Shown here piece after piece: positions 6,879 to 15,839 of a DNA stretch of 64,000 nt (positions within the stretch are counted from its first letter, which is position 1; each line of letters starts with the position of its first letter). Made by a program: the position numbers and the translations under genes. The stretch spans positions 62,001 through 126,000 of the IMG/VR virus record IMGVR_UViG_3300027917_000021. One strand, 5' to 3'. The notes beneath the pieces were generated by a model, which was not told the DNA's origin, did not search any database, and worked only from the letters and a program-made list of their open reading frames with translations. The stretch comes from a virus.

Positions 6879-8419
6879 TTAAAATAGCCCCTAGCCAGTT
6901 TACAGAGCGATTTCTCTATCTAAATGGTAAACCGTTTTCATTTTCGAATTATGAATTCATGAAACCGATTTATGATTTAGATGCATCAGAAATTGTAATG
7001 AAATTTTCTCGTCAAACATCAAAGTCTACTACCATGGCGAATATTATGATGTCTAAAGCGGCCATGACACCGCATTTTAGACAATTGTATGTATCACCTT
7101 CAGTAGACCAAACAAAAATATTTTCTGGTGATCGTGTAGCACCGGTAATTGAATCAAGCCCTATTGTTAAAAAGCATTATGTGAATTCGAATGTATCACA
7201 GAATGTGTTTACAAAACGATTCCTTAACGGAAGTGTGCTATATCTCAGATATGCACAACAATCAGCTGACCGCCTCCGTGGTTTGTCAACCGATATAAAT
7301 TACTACGACGAAGCACAGGATTTGAATATGGAGATCATTCCTGTTGTTAATCAGTCTATGTCCAGGTCTTTATATAAAAAGACAGTTTATTCCGGAACTC
7401 CAAAAAGAACAAAAGGTACGTTAGCTGAACTTTGGTACCGCTCCACAATGTATGAATGGTTCTCTAAATGTGAGCATTGTGGTAAGTGGAATTACTTAGA
7501 TCAGAAAAACATCGGGTTGCATGGTGTCATATGCCGATACTGTGGGGAGCATCTTGACACTTCTAAAGGTCAATGGGTTAGTACTGGAGACAGAGATTCT
7601 AGAACCAAGGGTTTTAGGGTTAACCTATTGATGTTTGAGGCAGCACCCTGGGTTGATTGGCAAACTGACGTTATAGAGTACCGTAAGACTTGTCCAAGTG
7701 ATGCTATTTTTTATAATGAAGTTTTAGGTCTAGAATATGACGACGGTGTACAGCCAATCACCCTTGCTGATTTAAGAAGGTGTGCAACTGGCGGTCCGAT
7801 GCTGGAAGATCCAACCCAATTAGACTTATCAAGAGTACATACAACAATGGGGTTAGATTATGGGCCGGTAAACAGTAATAAATCTAAAACAGTTGCCTGT
7901 GTTATACAAAGAGATTCCGATAAAATAAAAGTTAAATATTTAAAAAGATATAAAGGCCATGAGGCTGATTATTCTTTTATTCATGGTGATATTCCACAGA
8001 TTTTTGCCAAATGGCATGCGGTGGTTATAGGGGCTGATGCTGGATTAGGAGATGGCCCTAATTCTGAAATACGGGCGCGTATTGGTATGCCTGAGCGATT
8101 GATTGCATTTAGGCATTCAGGATCACAAAGAGCAAAAGCAAAGTGGAATCCAAGTAGCAGTGAGTATACGCTTAATCGCAATATGGTCATGACAGACCTG
8201 TTCCGCAAGATTAAAAACAGACAAGTAGAGTTCCCTCGTTGGGAAGACTTTGAGCCTTTTGCCGACGATTTTATGAATATTGTAATCGAATATGATGATC
8301 GTTTAGGTACATATAAATATGTAAATACTGGCCCAGACGATGCACTACATTCAATTTTGTTTGGTGAGTTGGCACTTCAATTATTAACCGCGCGTGACGC
8401 AATGTTGATGGACTATTAA
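6866..8419 (+). CDS. terL: Terminase large subunit
   Basis: The DNA-packaging motor: N-terminal ATPase plus C-terminal RNase H-like nuclease, acting at the prohead portal. Residues 50-60 hold a non-standard Walker A (SRQTSKSTT). Walker B is NYYDEAQD near residue 150, followed by the coupling motif SGTPKR. Residues 190-225 contain a zinc-ribbon insert (CEHCGKW and CRYCGEH). The nuclease acidic residues are in GLDYGP near 330, GADAG near 390 and the TGPDDALHS motif near the end. 517 aa is normal for the family. It is followed one base later by a tagged gene. Confidence 0.9.
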   Translation: MAKIVKIAPSQFTERFLYLNGKPFSFSNYEFMKPIYDLDASEIVMKFSRQTSKSTTMANIMMSKAAMTPHFRQLYVSPSVDQTKIFSGDRVAPVIESSPIVKKHYVNSNVSQNVFTKRFLNGSVLYLRYAQQSADRLRGLSTDINYYDEAQDLNMEIIPVVNQSMSRSLYKKTVYSGTPKRTKGTLAELWYRSTMYEWFSKCEHCGKWNYLDQKNIGLHGVICRYCGEHLDTSKGQWVSTGDRDSRTKGFRVNLLMFEAAPWVDWQTDVIEYRKTCPSDAIFYNEVLGLEYDDGVQPITLADLRRCATGGPMLEDPTQLDLSRVHTTMGLDYGPVNSNKSKTVACVIQRDSDKIKVKYLKRYKGHEADYSFIHGDIPQIFAKWHAVVIGADAGLGDGPNSEIRARIGMPERLIAFRHSGSQRAKAKWNPSSSEYTLNRNMVMTDLFRKIKNRQVEFPRWEDFEPFADDFMNIVIEYDDRLGTYKYVNTGPDDALHSILFGELALQLLTARDAMLMDY

Positions 8420-8420
8420 T

Positions 8421-8834
8421 ATGAAATACTTTGAAAAATTGTCAGGTTTTGGTGATTTTACTAGAAAAATGTTTAGTTATCATGACCTAGATAAAATGTC
8501 GGAAGAAACAAAAATACCTAAAAAATATTTAGAATATCAGTATCATAATACCCGTGTTCCAAATTCTTTTTTGTATTCATATGACAATGCTAAAAAAGAT
8601 ATGACAAAACTTTATAATTTAAGAAAAACATATGAAACTACCAGAGCACCACTACTTAAACTTAAAGAAGGATCAAAAGAAGACAAAGCCTTTTTAAAAA
8701 AGAATAAAAAAACTTTAGATAGTCAATTATTGGCCTGGGCAACGTACGGTAAGGGATTGCAAGAAAAATATCATAAGATAAAAAATCAACCGTCAGGTAC
8801 AATAGATTACAAAAAAAATTTAAAGAATAAATGA
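8421..8834 (+). CDS. MKYFEKLS-tagged basic protein (137 aa)
   Basis: Begins MKYFEKLSGFGDFTRK. The rest is lysine- and tyrosine-rich, probably helical, with no glycine-zipper segment and no recognised motif. It ends in an ATGA overlap with the next tagged gene. The high positive charge would suit DNA binding inside a capsid, which is inference only. Confidence 0.65.
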   Translation: MKYFEKLSGFGDFTRKMFSYHDLDKMSEETKIPKKYLEYQYHNTRVPNSFLYSYDNAKKDMTKLYNLRKTYETTRAPLLKLKEGSKEDKAFLKKNKKTLDSQLLAWATYGKGLQEKYHKIKNQPSGTIDYKKNLKNK

Positions 8835-9241
8835 AATATTTTAAAAAGTTAGCTGCCGGGCCACCTGTTATTTTTAAAGTCCACCCAAAGAATCCAGAGG
8901 TAAAAGGAGCTTATATAATGCCTCGAAGAGAATGGGAAGTTTATCGTATTACACAAGATGAGGCTTTAGCAAATAAAGTTAGGAAAAAGGGGGCAATTCT
9001 TATAAATCCGGCAATAAAAGATCCAGAGCATATAAAGAAAATTAAACGTCATGAGTTGGTCCATTATTTACGACATAAAAACCGTCAGTGGTCGTCTATG
9101 AATTATGGTGCACTTCCCGGGGCACGTTTTGTTGAAGAAACGGCAGCATACGGGAAAGTACATGGAAGCAAAATAAAAGGCATGTTACATGCTATGAAAT
9201 CATCAAAACCTATAAGAGCAGTAGGAAAATTATTACATTGA
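8831..9241 (+). CDS. MKYFKKLA-tagged HExxH metallopeptidase-like protein (136 aa)
   Basis: Begins MKYFKKLAAGPP (E5 of the tag is K). Residues 75-82 carry HELVHYLRH, a zincin-type HExxH, and a downstream glutamate in FVEETAAYG could be the third zinc ligand. A paralogue with the same plan is at 10593-11081 (HELVHHLRA, IVEETAAHG). I read both as small zinc peptidases or inactive relatives. Because they carry the tag they may be packaged and delivered. Stop and start overlap the next gene (TTGA). Confidence 0.65.
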   Translation: MKYFKKLAAGPPVIFKVHPKNPEVKGAYIMPRREWEVYRITQDEALANKVRKKGAILINPAIKDPEHIKKIKRHELVHYLRHKNRQWSSMNYGALPGARFVEETAAYGKVHGSKIKGMLHAMKSSKPIRAVGKLLH

Positions 9242-10593
9242 GATACTTCGAAAAAAATGCCGATATTGTAAGAGAGTATAAAGATAGTCCAAAAGGATTG
9301 TTATATATTGCTCCAACTGGCTCTGGCAAAACTAAAAAAATATTAGAAGCTACTAGAAATGATCAGGCTGTTGCCATTACTCCAGCGTCAATAACAAAAA
9401 ATCTAGATAAAGAAGAACGTAAATTTTTTAATACACGTTCTTCAAGAAAATCTTTTACGTATGCTAAATTATCTCGTGGTGTTGATCTTCCGGAAAGAAA
9501 ACATTTGATATTGGACGAATCTCACAATATAAAAAATCCTAAGACAAAAACTTTTCAGAATATAGCATTACAAAGATGGAAGTTTGACAAAGCACTTTTA
9601 GCAACAGCAACGCCGATGTATAATGAACCATACGATATTGTATCCCAGGTGAATCTTGTTGCCAATCAAAAAGTTCTTCCAATGAATAAAAAAGATTTTT
9701 ACAAAAAATTTTATACGGAAGTTCAAAACGATCCTGGGCTAGTTGGACGTTTATTAGGAATTAAAGGTGCTAAAGAAAGAGTTTTAAAAGATCCAAAGCA
9801 TGTTCGCTCATTATTAGATAAGCATACTTATGTAGTCAGTGGTAATAAAGTAGAAAAACTTTTACCAAAGAAAGATGAAGAAATTGTTAAAGTTCCGATG
9901 TCAAAGAATCAGCAGGAACTTTATAAATACGTAAGTAAAAAATTGCCTTTTTATTTAAAATACAAAATACAAAGGAATCTTCCTCCAACTAAAACAGAAC
10001 AGAAAGACTTAAATAGATATTTGATGGGAGTAAGACAGGTTTCTAATACAACTCGTGGGTATAGTAGTACTCCTGAAAGTCCCAAATTTGAAAAAATGGT
10101 AGCTGACGCAAGAACAGAATTAAAGGCTGGAGGAAAAGTATTAATGTATTCAAACTTTAGAGAATCTGGAGTTGATGCATTATCAAAACGTTTAGAAAAC
10201 TTAAAAATTCCACATGGCAAGATCGTTGGAAGTATGACCAAAAAACAAAGGGCAGAAGAAGTATCAAAATATACAAGCAACAAAAATAAAGTATTACTAT
10301 ACAGTGGGGCCGGATCAGAAGGATTAAATTTACCAAAAACAACTTTGGTACAAATAGCAGAACCTTTTTGGAACAAATCAAGAATAGAACAAGCAGAAGC
10401 AAGAGGAATACGTAGAGGTGATGATCCCAAAAGAACTGTAAAAGTTAAAAAATACTTGTCAGTATTTCCGGAAGAGAAAAATATATTTGGTAAGAAGAAA
10501 CAAAAACGTGCTGTGGATGAGTATCTGGTAGAAATGTCAAATAGAAAAAACAAAGAAATAAAACAACTGCTTGAGGCAATAAAGGACGAGTAA
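9238..10593 (+). CDS. MRYFEKNA-tagged SNF2-like superfamily 2 helicase
   Basis: The TTG start was chosen because it gives the tag MRYFEKNA and overlaps the preceding stop. Helicase motifs occur in order: Walker A APTGSGKTKK (about 26-35), DEAH-type LDESHN (about 97), LLATATP (about 120), SGAGSEGLNLPKTT (about 358) and the arginine-finger motif EQAEARGIRRG (about 386). At 451 aa it is a compact SNF2 or RapA-type translocase without accessory domains. A tagged helicase is odd, because it implies packaging in the virion. Phage P1 DarB is a known injected helicase-containing antirestriction protein, which suggests an early protective role (inference). Confidence 0.8.
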   Translation: MRYFEKNADIVREYKDSPKGLLYIAPTGSGKTKKILEATRNDQAVAITPASITKNLDKEERKFFNTRSSRKSFTYAKLSRGVDLPERKHLILDESHNIKNPKTKTFQNIALQRWKFDKALLATATPMYNEPYDIVSQVNLVANQKVLPMNKKDFYKKFYTEVQNDPGLVGRLLGIKGAKERVLKDPKHVRSLLDKHTYVVSGNKVEKLLPKKDEEIVKVPMSKNQQELYKYVSKKLPFYLKYKIQRNLPPTKTEQKDLNRYLMGVRQVSNTTRGYSSTPESPKFEKMVADARTELKAGGKVLMYSNFRESGVDALSKRLENLKIPHGKIVGSMTKKQRAEEVSKYTSNKNKVLLYSGAGSEGLNLPKTTLVQIAEPFWNKSRIEQAEARGIRRGDDPKRTVKVKKYLSVFPEEKNIFGKKKQKRAVDEYLVEMSNRKNKEIKQLLEAIKDE

Positions 10594-11081
10594 TGAAATA
10601 TTTTGAAAAACAGGCAGCAGGGCCACACGTAGTGTATGATACTATACCAAAAGAATTTGGGAATCTAAGAGGTGGATATTTATCAGACAAGTATATTAAG
10701 TATGTCCCAAAAAAATGGCAGGAAAGTACAAAAAAGAAAAAAGGACTTGTCATGATAAGTAAACCTATTCATGATCAGTTAATAAACAAATATGAATCAG
10801 ATCTTATAATACAAGGACTGCCAAAGCCAGTCATTGAAAAAGAAACGAAAAGATACGGAAATAAAATTATACAAAATACAAAAAGACATGAATTAGTGCA
10901 TCATTTACGTGCACAAAAAGGCAAATGGTCTAGTATAGAGACTGGCAAAAACCCAATTAAAAGAATAGTAGAAGAAACTGCGGCACATGGGAGAGTGGCA
11001 GGAAATAAATGGAAAGGGTTTAAAGAAGCCACAGAACTACATGCTCCAAAAATATACAAAATTATAAAAAAATTAATATGA
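10593..11081 (+). CDS. MKYFEKQA-tagged HExxH metallopeptidase-like protein (162 aa)
   Basis: Begins MKYFEKQAAGPHVVYD. Carries HELVHHLRA near residue 97 and IVEETAAHG near 128, as in the paralogue at 8831-9241. The two also share AAGP after the tag and a matching K-W-S-S segment after the histidines. The gene overlaps its neighbours by 1-4 bases (GTAATGA and ATATGA). The two copies flank the helicase, which suggests duplication followed by insertion, or a functional trio. Confidence 0.65.
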   Translation: MKYFEKQAAGPHVVYDTIPKEFGNLRGGYLSDKYIKYVPKKWQESTKKKKGLVMISKPIHDQLINKYESDLIIQGLPKPVIEKETKRYGNKIIQNTKRHELVHHLRAQKGKWSSIETGKNPIKRIVEETAAHGRVAGNKWKGFKEATELHAPKIYKIIKKLI

Positions 11082-11491
11082 AATACTTTGAGAAGCAGGC
11101 AGACTTTTCCGAATGGTGGGATAACCGCAAAGAAGATTGGCAACAAGCAAAATACTTAGCTAAACATAAATATTATGTTTATAAAGGTGGCCGAGAACTT
11201 GGTGCAGATCCTATTACGTTGTTAAAACATGATTGGTCAAAATTAAAACCATCAATATGGGTGCCATATCGTGAATTTTTTTATGGTGGACATGGAAAAG
11301 ACCCTATGGTATTTCATGAGTTTCGAAGAGCTGTAGGAAAACATGTAGCCTCAGAAACACACCACGATTATAAATACAAAAACACAGGTAAACCCACAGC
11401 GGAAAATATAGCTGATTGGTGGAGCATTCAAAAAATACATCATCCGGAAACTCCGGATATTAAAACTTGGATTAGAAAAGGTGTAAAATAA
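11078..11491 (+). CDS. MKYFEKQA-tagged DUF5662-like protein (137 aa)
   Basis: Begins MKYFEKQADFSEWW. The central part (HKYYVYKGGRELG, then LLKHDWSKLKPSIWVPYREF) resembles the DUF5662 family of small phage and bacterial proteins, in which conserved H, D and W residues suggest an HD-like metal site. Residues HVASETHHDYKYK may complete it. This is the last gene of the second tagged cluster; a new promoter follows. Confidence 0.65.
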   Translation: MKYFEKQADFSEWWDNRKEDWQQAKYLAKHKYYVYKGGRELGADPITLLKHDWSKLKPSIWVPYREFFYGGHGKDPMVFHEFRRAVGKHVASETHHDYKYKNTGKPTAENIADWWSIQKIHHPETPDIKTWIRKGVK

Positions 11492-11501
11492 CAATTAGGT
11501 A

Positions 11502-11530
11502 TTGACAAAATAATACGTACGTGTTATATT
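11502..11530 (+). promoter_or_regulatory. Consensus promoter for head assembly operon
   Basis: TTGACA (11502-11507), 17-base spacer, TATATT (11525-11530). The preceding bases ATTAGGTA are also found before the promoter at 14895, so the match extends beyond the two hexamers. Confidence 0.85.
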
Positions 11531-11557
11531 TTAGAAACTTCAAATGGATGGAAGACA

Positions 11558-12517
11558 ATGACAAACGAGCAAATCGAATACTTCGGAAAAGAAGCGGCTA
11601 AAACATACCTTGAAGAAGGCACTGAATTAAATGAAACAATTACAAAAATAGCAGAAGAACACGCTCTTAACCGATATGAAATCGAAAGAATAGTAGAAGC
11701 GGCAAACACTAATACTTATTTATCTATGTTTAGTAATTTAGATGATAAATATATAGAATTTCCAGTAGCAGATGTTGAAAAAATAGCAGAAGCTTTATCG
11801 CCTATTGTGGAAGATGATCCGTATTATGATTATGATGAGCCGCCTGAAAAAGAATTAGAAGAAGTACAAATTTTTCCAGTTGAGGGTGCTGAGAAGACAT
11901 CCTCCGTTGCAGAAGAAAACAAGTTTTCTTCTGAAAATCTTCAATTCCGTCAGCGTGCTAAGTATGCAGAACAACAATTGATAGAAAGAATATCTCTAGC
12001 TGAGAATGCTTTTTCGGAGGAAACAGAGAATCTTTATCAAATGGTAAAACAAGCGGTGCTATCTGGTACCCGCTTCGGGCATATCAAAGCCGCGATGGAA
12101 CAGTACTCTCCTGGAAAATTTGTAGAAAAATTTGCTGAGTATACAAAAGAAAGATTAAAAAAAGAAGATCTTAGACTTGATCTTTCTGATTGTGAAGAAA
12201 AACTTGGTACAGTAAATAAAAATAATGAAATTATGAAGCAGCTTGATAAGATTGCAAATATTTATGGTGAAGCTGCTGTGTATAATGAAAAACTTGCAGC
12301 TTTTGGTTTAGATGTTGTCCGCCGCCTAGGTTCCGGTGCAATGAATTTTGGAAGAGGTGCTTTACGGTTCGCGGATACACACTCACGTACGGCATTATTT
12401 GGAACTGCAGCCGCAGGAGCTGTTGGTAGTGGTATAGCATATAAAGCAGGAAAAACAAAAGCTGAATATGAATTGTCTGCCATCCGAAACATACCACAAA
12501 AATATCAGAAGAGGTAA
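11558..12517 (+). CDS. Head/core protein with EKxA motifs and C-terminal membrane-like segment (319 aa)
   Basis: The N-terminus (MTNEQIEYFGKEAAKTY) looks like a divergent version of the MKYFEKxA tag. The protein is acidic and helical and contains several EKxA sequences (EKIAE, EKFAE, EKLAA). It ends in a glycine/alanine hydrophobic segment (TALFGTAAAGAVGSGIAY) and a basic tail. It lies two genes upstream of the prohead protease, in the place where scaffold or core proteins usually are. Inferred role: prohead core or internal head protein cut by the protease. No family recognised. Confidence 0.6.
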   Translation: MTNEQIEYFGKEAAKTYLEEGTELNETITKIAEEHALNRYEIERIVEAANTNTYLSMFSNLDDKYIEFPVADVEKIAEALSPIVEDDPYYDYDEPPEKELEEVQIFPVEGAEKTSSVAEENKFSSENLQFRQRAKYAEQQLIERISLAENAFSEETENLYQMVKQAVLSGTRFGHIKAAMEQYSPGKFVEKFAEYTKERLKKEDLRLDLSDCEEKLGTVNKNNEIMKQLDKIANIYGEAAVYNEKLAAFGLDVVRRLGSGAMNFGRGALRFADTHSRTALFGTAAAGAVGSGIAYKAGKTKAEYELSAIRNIPQKYQKR

Positions 12518-12520
12518 TGA

Positions 12521-13159
12521 ATGAAAAATGTGGAGCGAATAATCCGCCTTTATAAAGATGGAAAAATAGATGACACAACCATGGTTAAGATGGCAGTATT
12601 CAAAGAAAAGGTTGCAGAACTGATTAAAGAAAGTGGGCCCGGCGGTTTAACAAAAAATCAAGTATTGATGGCAGCTGCAATCTCTGCTGGTATTGGTTTG
12701 GGAAGTCAGGCTATTGAAAGTTTATCTAATTACTTTATAACAACGCGTGCAAAAAAACAATTAGATGAAACAACCGAGAAAATATTTGAAGATATTTATA
12801 ATTCACCGGAAGTAAAATCCTTTCCACGTGAAGTTGCGGAACAATATTTTAATACATTGAAACATTTTTCACCACATGTTGCCTCTGATCCATTAGCTGC
12901 AAAAACTTATTTATTGCAAATGCTCAAATGGTCAGATGAATATTCCGCTCCTATATCTACTATGACTGTAAGAGATTTAGCAGAAGTAGAAAATAAAGCT
13001 ATGGATGCTTTAAATAAAAGACCACTAGCAGGACCAGATATTGGTAAATTTACAGCACCAATTGTGGAGAGCATACAAAAAGCACCAAAAAACTTGTATA
13101 CGGAAATAAAAGAAACGCCACAGTCACTTCAAACAAGTATGTTTAACGAATATGATTAA
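12521..13159 (+). CDS. Head-module protein with hydrophobic segment (212 aa)
   Basis: The N-terminus is helical (MKNVERIIRLYKDGKID), followed by FKEKVAELIK, another EKxA site at about 29-32. A hydrophobic stretch (VLMAAAISAGIGLGSQ) lies near 50-65, and the remainder is helical. It overlaps the protease gene by 8 bases. Probably another core or internal head component; too short for a portal protein. Confidence 0.55.
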   Translation: MKNVERIIRLYKDGKIDDTTMVKMAVFKEKVAELIKESGPGGLTKNQVLMAAAISAGIGLGSQAIESLSNYFITTRAKKQLDETTEKIFEDIYNSPEVKSFPREVAEQYFNTLKHFSPHVASDPLAAKTYLLQMLKWSDEYSAPISTMTVRDLAEVENKAMDALNKRPLAGPDIGKFTAPIVESIQKAPKNLYTEIKETPQSLQTSMFNEYD

Positions 13160-14891
13160 ATATTTAGATTATTATCCAGGCGATAAAGGCGTTGAAATTT
13201 CTCTGATACATCCTGGTGTAATGGAGAAAACAGCCGAATATCATCCGGAACTACAAGAATTTTTACAAGTTTTAAAACCAGACCCAAAAAGATACTTTCT
13301 TTTAGTCAATGCATTAGGTGCAGGCGAATATTATGGCAGTAATCGCAATGGTGATTATTTCCCTGAACCTGCTTTGGTTGAATATCATAAGACCTTTGAA
13401 ACACTTGGAAAAGTATTTAGACATCACAAAAATAAACCTCAATTAGGCCATCGTGTTTATGGTGAAATTCTTTATTCTCATTATAATCCTAAAATGCACA
13501 GAGTAGAATTGGTTATTGGGCTTGATGTTGGTGCAGCACCAGATCTAAAAGAAAGAATTGATCGTGGTGAATTTCCACCAATTTCTATGGGATCGAAAGT
13601 TCCTTATGATGAATGTTCTATTTGTGGTAATAAAGCACCAAGAATACAGGATTATTGTGAACACGCAAAAACAATGATGAATCATGTTATGCCTGATGGT
13701 CGTAAAGTTTATGTTATTAATCGCAAACCTAAGTTTTTTGATATCAGCTTCGTTCATGTGCCGGCCGATCGTACAGCATATACTTTACGAAAAGTTGCTG
13801 AATACGTAGAAGAGGAACCATCGGCTATTAAAACTGCAAAAGCATTAAAACAGGCTGGCATTAAAGAATCAACCATCGTAAAAATCATAGATGGTCAAGT
13901 TGACTATGCCGGGCCAGATCCAAGCCGTCTTATTGTAGAATCACAGCCTAATATGTCAAAAAGGCTGATTAATGATTTGGCACATTCAGCCCCATTAAAT
14001 GAAGTACTAAGTACTCTCGTAGCTACAAGAGTTATGCCTAAAAAAGCAGAATTTCAAAGATTAATATTAACTGCAAAAGGCCAAGAAAAATTAGCAGAAG
14101 AACTTGAGAGAGAAAAAGTTTGTTTTATTATACATGATGATATTGAACCGGTTATTCCGAATGATGTGAATATTCATCAGTTCAACCAAAAAACAGCAGA
14201 AGTATTACGTTCTTATCCAGAATATTTTGAAAGAGCGCCATTAACTAAACCGGTTGTCATGGCCCGGATACTTGAGAAATATGCATTTTTAGATACTGGC
14301 CATCAAAAAGGCAGTCCAATGGAACAAGCAGGAGTAATCCCTCCTTTAAAAGATATGCCTGACGACAAACAAAATACTCATGGAGAAGAACAGCCTATTA
14401 TATCCCCTATAAAAAACCCACTAATACCTCTTACAGCAATAGGCGGTTTATATTTAGGTGTTTCAAAACTTATGAATTCTTTTGGTGCTGCAGAAGGACT
14501 AAAAGCATTATTGGCAAATAATCCGTGGTTGCTTCCTATACTTATAGGAGGAGCAACTATTGGTAGCATGGAAATGCAAAAGCGATTATTTGAAAAAACT
14601 GCTTCCGGAGTTGGATTTTTAGGAAGTATGTTATTAAGTGTTCCGGCCACTTATCTTTATGCCGGTTTTCAGGAAAACAAAGTAAGGCAAGGCAGACCAA
14701 TAGGCTCTTATTCTAACTTTGTTAGAAAGAATCCTCTATTGGCAAGCATTGGCCATGGTTTTCTTGGCAGTAAGACAACAAAATTGTTGTCTAAAGTAGG
14801 AGAAGCAAAAGGCAAACTTTTTGATGCTTCTCTTCAATTAGATGAACAAAAATTTAATAATATTTATAATATTGTTATACATGGTAATTAG
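13152..14891 (+). CDS. Prohead maturation protease with long C-terminal extension (579 aa)
   Basis: Residues 50-230 resemble phage prohead core proteases: SNRNGDYFPE, a histidine-rich HHKNKPQLGH (candidate catalytic His), PPISMGSKVPYDECSICG (candidate nucleophile Ser followed by a Cys-rich insert) and FFDISFVHVPADRTAY. Such proteases process scaffold and capsid proteins inside the prohead. The C-terminal 350 residues are not needed for that fold. They include EKTA, EKLA, EKYA and a second EKTA, plus a hydrophobic region (WLLPILIGGATIG). The extension may be a scaffold part cut from the enzyme by self-processing. Confidence 0.75.
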   Translation: MIKYLDYYPGDKGVEISLIHPGVMEKTAEYHPELQEFLQVLKPDPKRYFLLVNALGAGEYYGSNRNGDYFPEPALVEYHKTFETLGKVFRHHKNKPQLGHRVYGEILYSHYNPKMHRVELVIGLDVGAAPDLKERIDRGEFPPISMGSKVPYDECSICGNKAPRIQDYCEHAKTMMNHVMPDGRKVYVINRKPKFFDISFVHVPADRTAYTLRKVAEYVEEEPSAIKTAKALKQAGIKESTIVKIIDGQVDYAGPDPSRLIVESQPNMSKRLINDLAHSAPLNEVLSTLVATRVMPKKAEFQRLILTAKGQEKLAEELEREKVCFIIHDDIEPVIPNDVNIHQFNQKTAEVLRSYPEYFERAPLTKPVVMARILEKYAFLDTGHQKGSPMEQAGVIPPLKDMPDDKQNTHGEEQPIISPIKNPLIPLTAIGGLYLGVSKLMNSFGAAEGLKALLANNPWLLPILIGGATIGSMEMQKRLFEKTASGVGFLGSMLLSVPATYLYAGFQENKVRQGRPIGSYSNFVRKNPLLASIGHGFLGSKTTKLLSKVGEAKGKLFDASLQLDEQKFNNIYNIVIHGN

Positions 14892-14894
14892 GTA

Positions 14895-14923
14895 TTGACA
14901 AGAATTGTACAATTCTTTATATT
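14895..14923 (+). promoter_or_regulatory. Consensus promoter for scaffold/capsid operon
   Basis: TTGACA (14895-14900), 17-base spacer containing the palindrome AGAATTGTACAATTCT, TATATT (14918-14923). The palindrome within the spacer could be an operator. The next start has the strong ribosome site ACGGAGGAAAA. Confidence 0.85.
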
Positions 14924-14964
14924 TAAACTGATTTCCATTTAATTTTAAACGGAGGAAAATATAA

Positions 14965-15546
14965 ATGGCTAAAGAAGGATTTAACCTTGAATCTTTTCTA
15001 AAAACTTTAGAAGATGACAAGGAAAAAACAGCTGAAGAAAAAGTAGAAGAACCAGTAGAAGAGCCTACTGAAGAACCTACTGAAGAACCTACTGAAGAAG
15101 AACCAGCAGAAGAAACAAAAACTGCTGAAAATCTCGAAAGAGAAAAAGTAGCTGAGCTGGTGGAAGAAGGCCAAATCATGGCTCGCGCTTTCCACGAAGA
15201 ATTAACAAAACTTGCTGTTGGTGATGGACCTTATACACCAAATCCAGCAGCTATAAAAGAGCCTAACGAAGTTAGCCACATGAGTGTTGGTGACATTAAA
15301 ATGGACCAAACAGCCAAAGTGGAAGCTCTTTTAAATCAAATTCAAGCTGCTGTACGTAGTGGTGGCGGAGACATGACATTTACGTTTAATCCTGGTGGGT
15401 CACAACCGGTAGTACCAGATGAAACCGTACTTCCTGCAGATGCTGCATCAGCACAAAAATCTCAAGCAGCCGCTGCAAGCATGAATAAAGCTGCAGCCGC
15501 AAAAATCATTGATAATCTTTACAAGAAAGTATTTGGAGAAGAATAA
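14965..15546 (+). CDS. Acidic scaffold-like protein (193 aa) with EEPT repeats
   Basis: Very acidic N-terminal half with tandem EEPT/EEPA repeats near residues 30-50, flanked by EKTAEE (about 21) and REKVAEL (about 55). The segment LVEEGQIMARAFHEEL near 62-77 recurs in the next two proteins. The second half is alanine/serine-rich and low-complexity. Charge, repeats and position ahead of the capsid gene fit a scaffold or prohead core protein. An ATAATGG overlap joins it to the next gene. Confidence 0.65.
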   Translation: MAKEGFNLESFLKTLEDDKEKTAEEKVEEPVEEPTEEPTEEPTEEEPAEETKTAENLEREKVAELVEEGQIMARAFHEELTKLAVGDGPYTPNPAAIKEPNEVSHMSVGDIKMDQTAKVEALLNQIQAAVRSGGGDMTFTFNPGGSQPVVPDETVLPADAASAQKSQAAAASMNKAAAAKIIDNLYKKVFGEE

Positions 15547-15839
15547 TGGGACTTTTAGAAACTTACGAAGCCATGCAAAAAGAGGCAGCGGTTGCGGAAG
15601 TTGAAGCCCAACGTCGCGAAATGTTGACGAAATATGCTTCTGCCGCTGAAGAACTTCTTGAGAATGAATATGGCGATGATTATAATGCTGATGATGTAGA
15701 ACTATTAGCTGAGAAATTAATTGAAGCTGATGTAGAGGCTATGGAACAGCAAGAAAAAGTTGCTGAATATGAAGAAGCCGGCAAAATAATGGCACAAGCT
15801 TTTATTAAAGAGCTTAAAGAAAAAAAATCCGAAAAATAA
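15546..15839 (+). CDS. Prohead core-like protein (97 aa)
   Basis: Helical and acidic. LTKYASAAEELLENEYGDDY and DDVELLAEKLIEADVEA align with the first part of the next protein (LEKYAARAENLLSQKFGKNY, DVEKLAEALIRLDVKR), so the two are paralogues. It ends in YEEAGKIMAQAFIKEL, the motif shared with the preceding scaffold-like protein. Inferred head core component. Confidence 0.6.
   Translation: MGLLETYEAMQKEAAVAEVEAQRREMLTKYASAAEELLENEYGDDYNADDVELLAEKLIEADVEAMEQQEKVAEYEEAGKIMAQAFIKELKEKKSEK

Noticed and set aside
9951-10628. 225-codon minus-strand frame opposite the helicase
   Set aside because: Long but antisense to a clear helicase with ordered motifs. Composition (F, S, L, C) is that of a shadow.
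11558-14891. Portal protein between terminase and protease
   Set aside because: The only genes there are 319 and 212 aa, with membrane-like segments and no portal-like features. The portal is probably outside the window.
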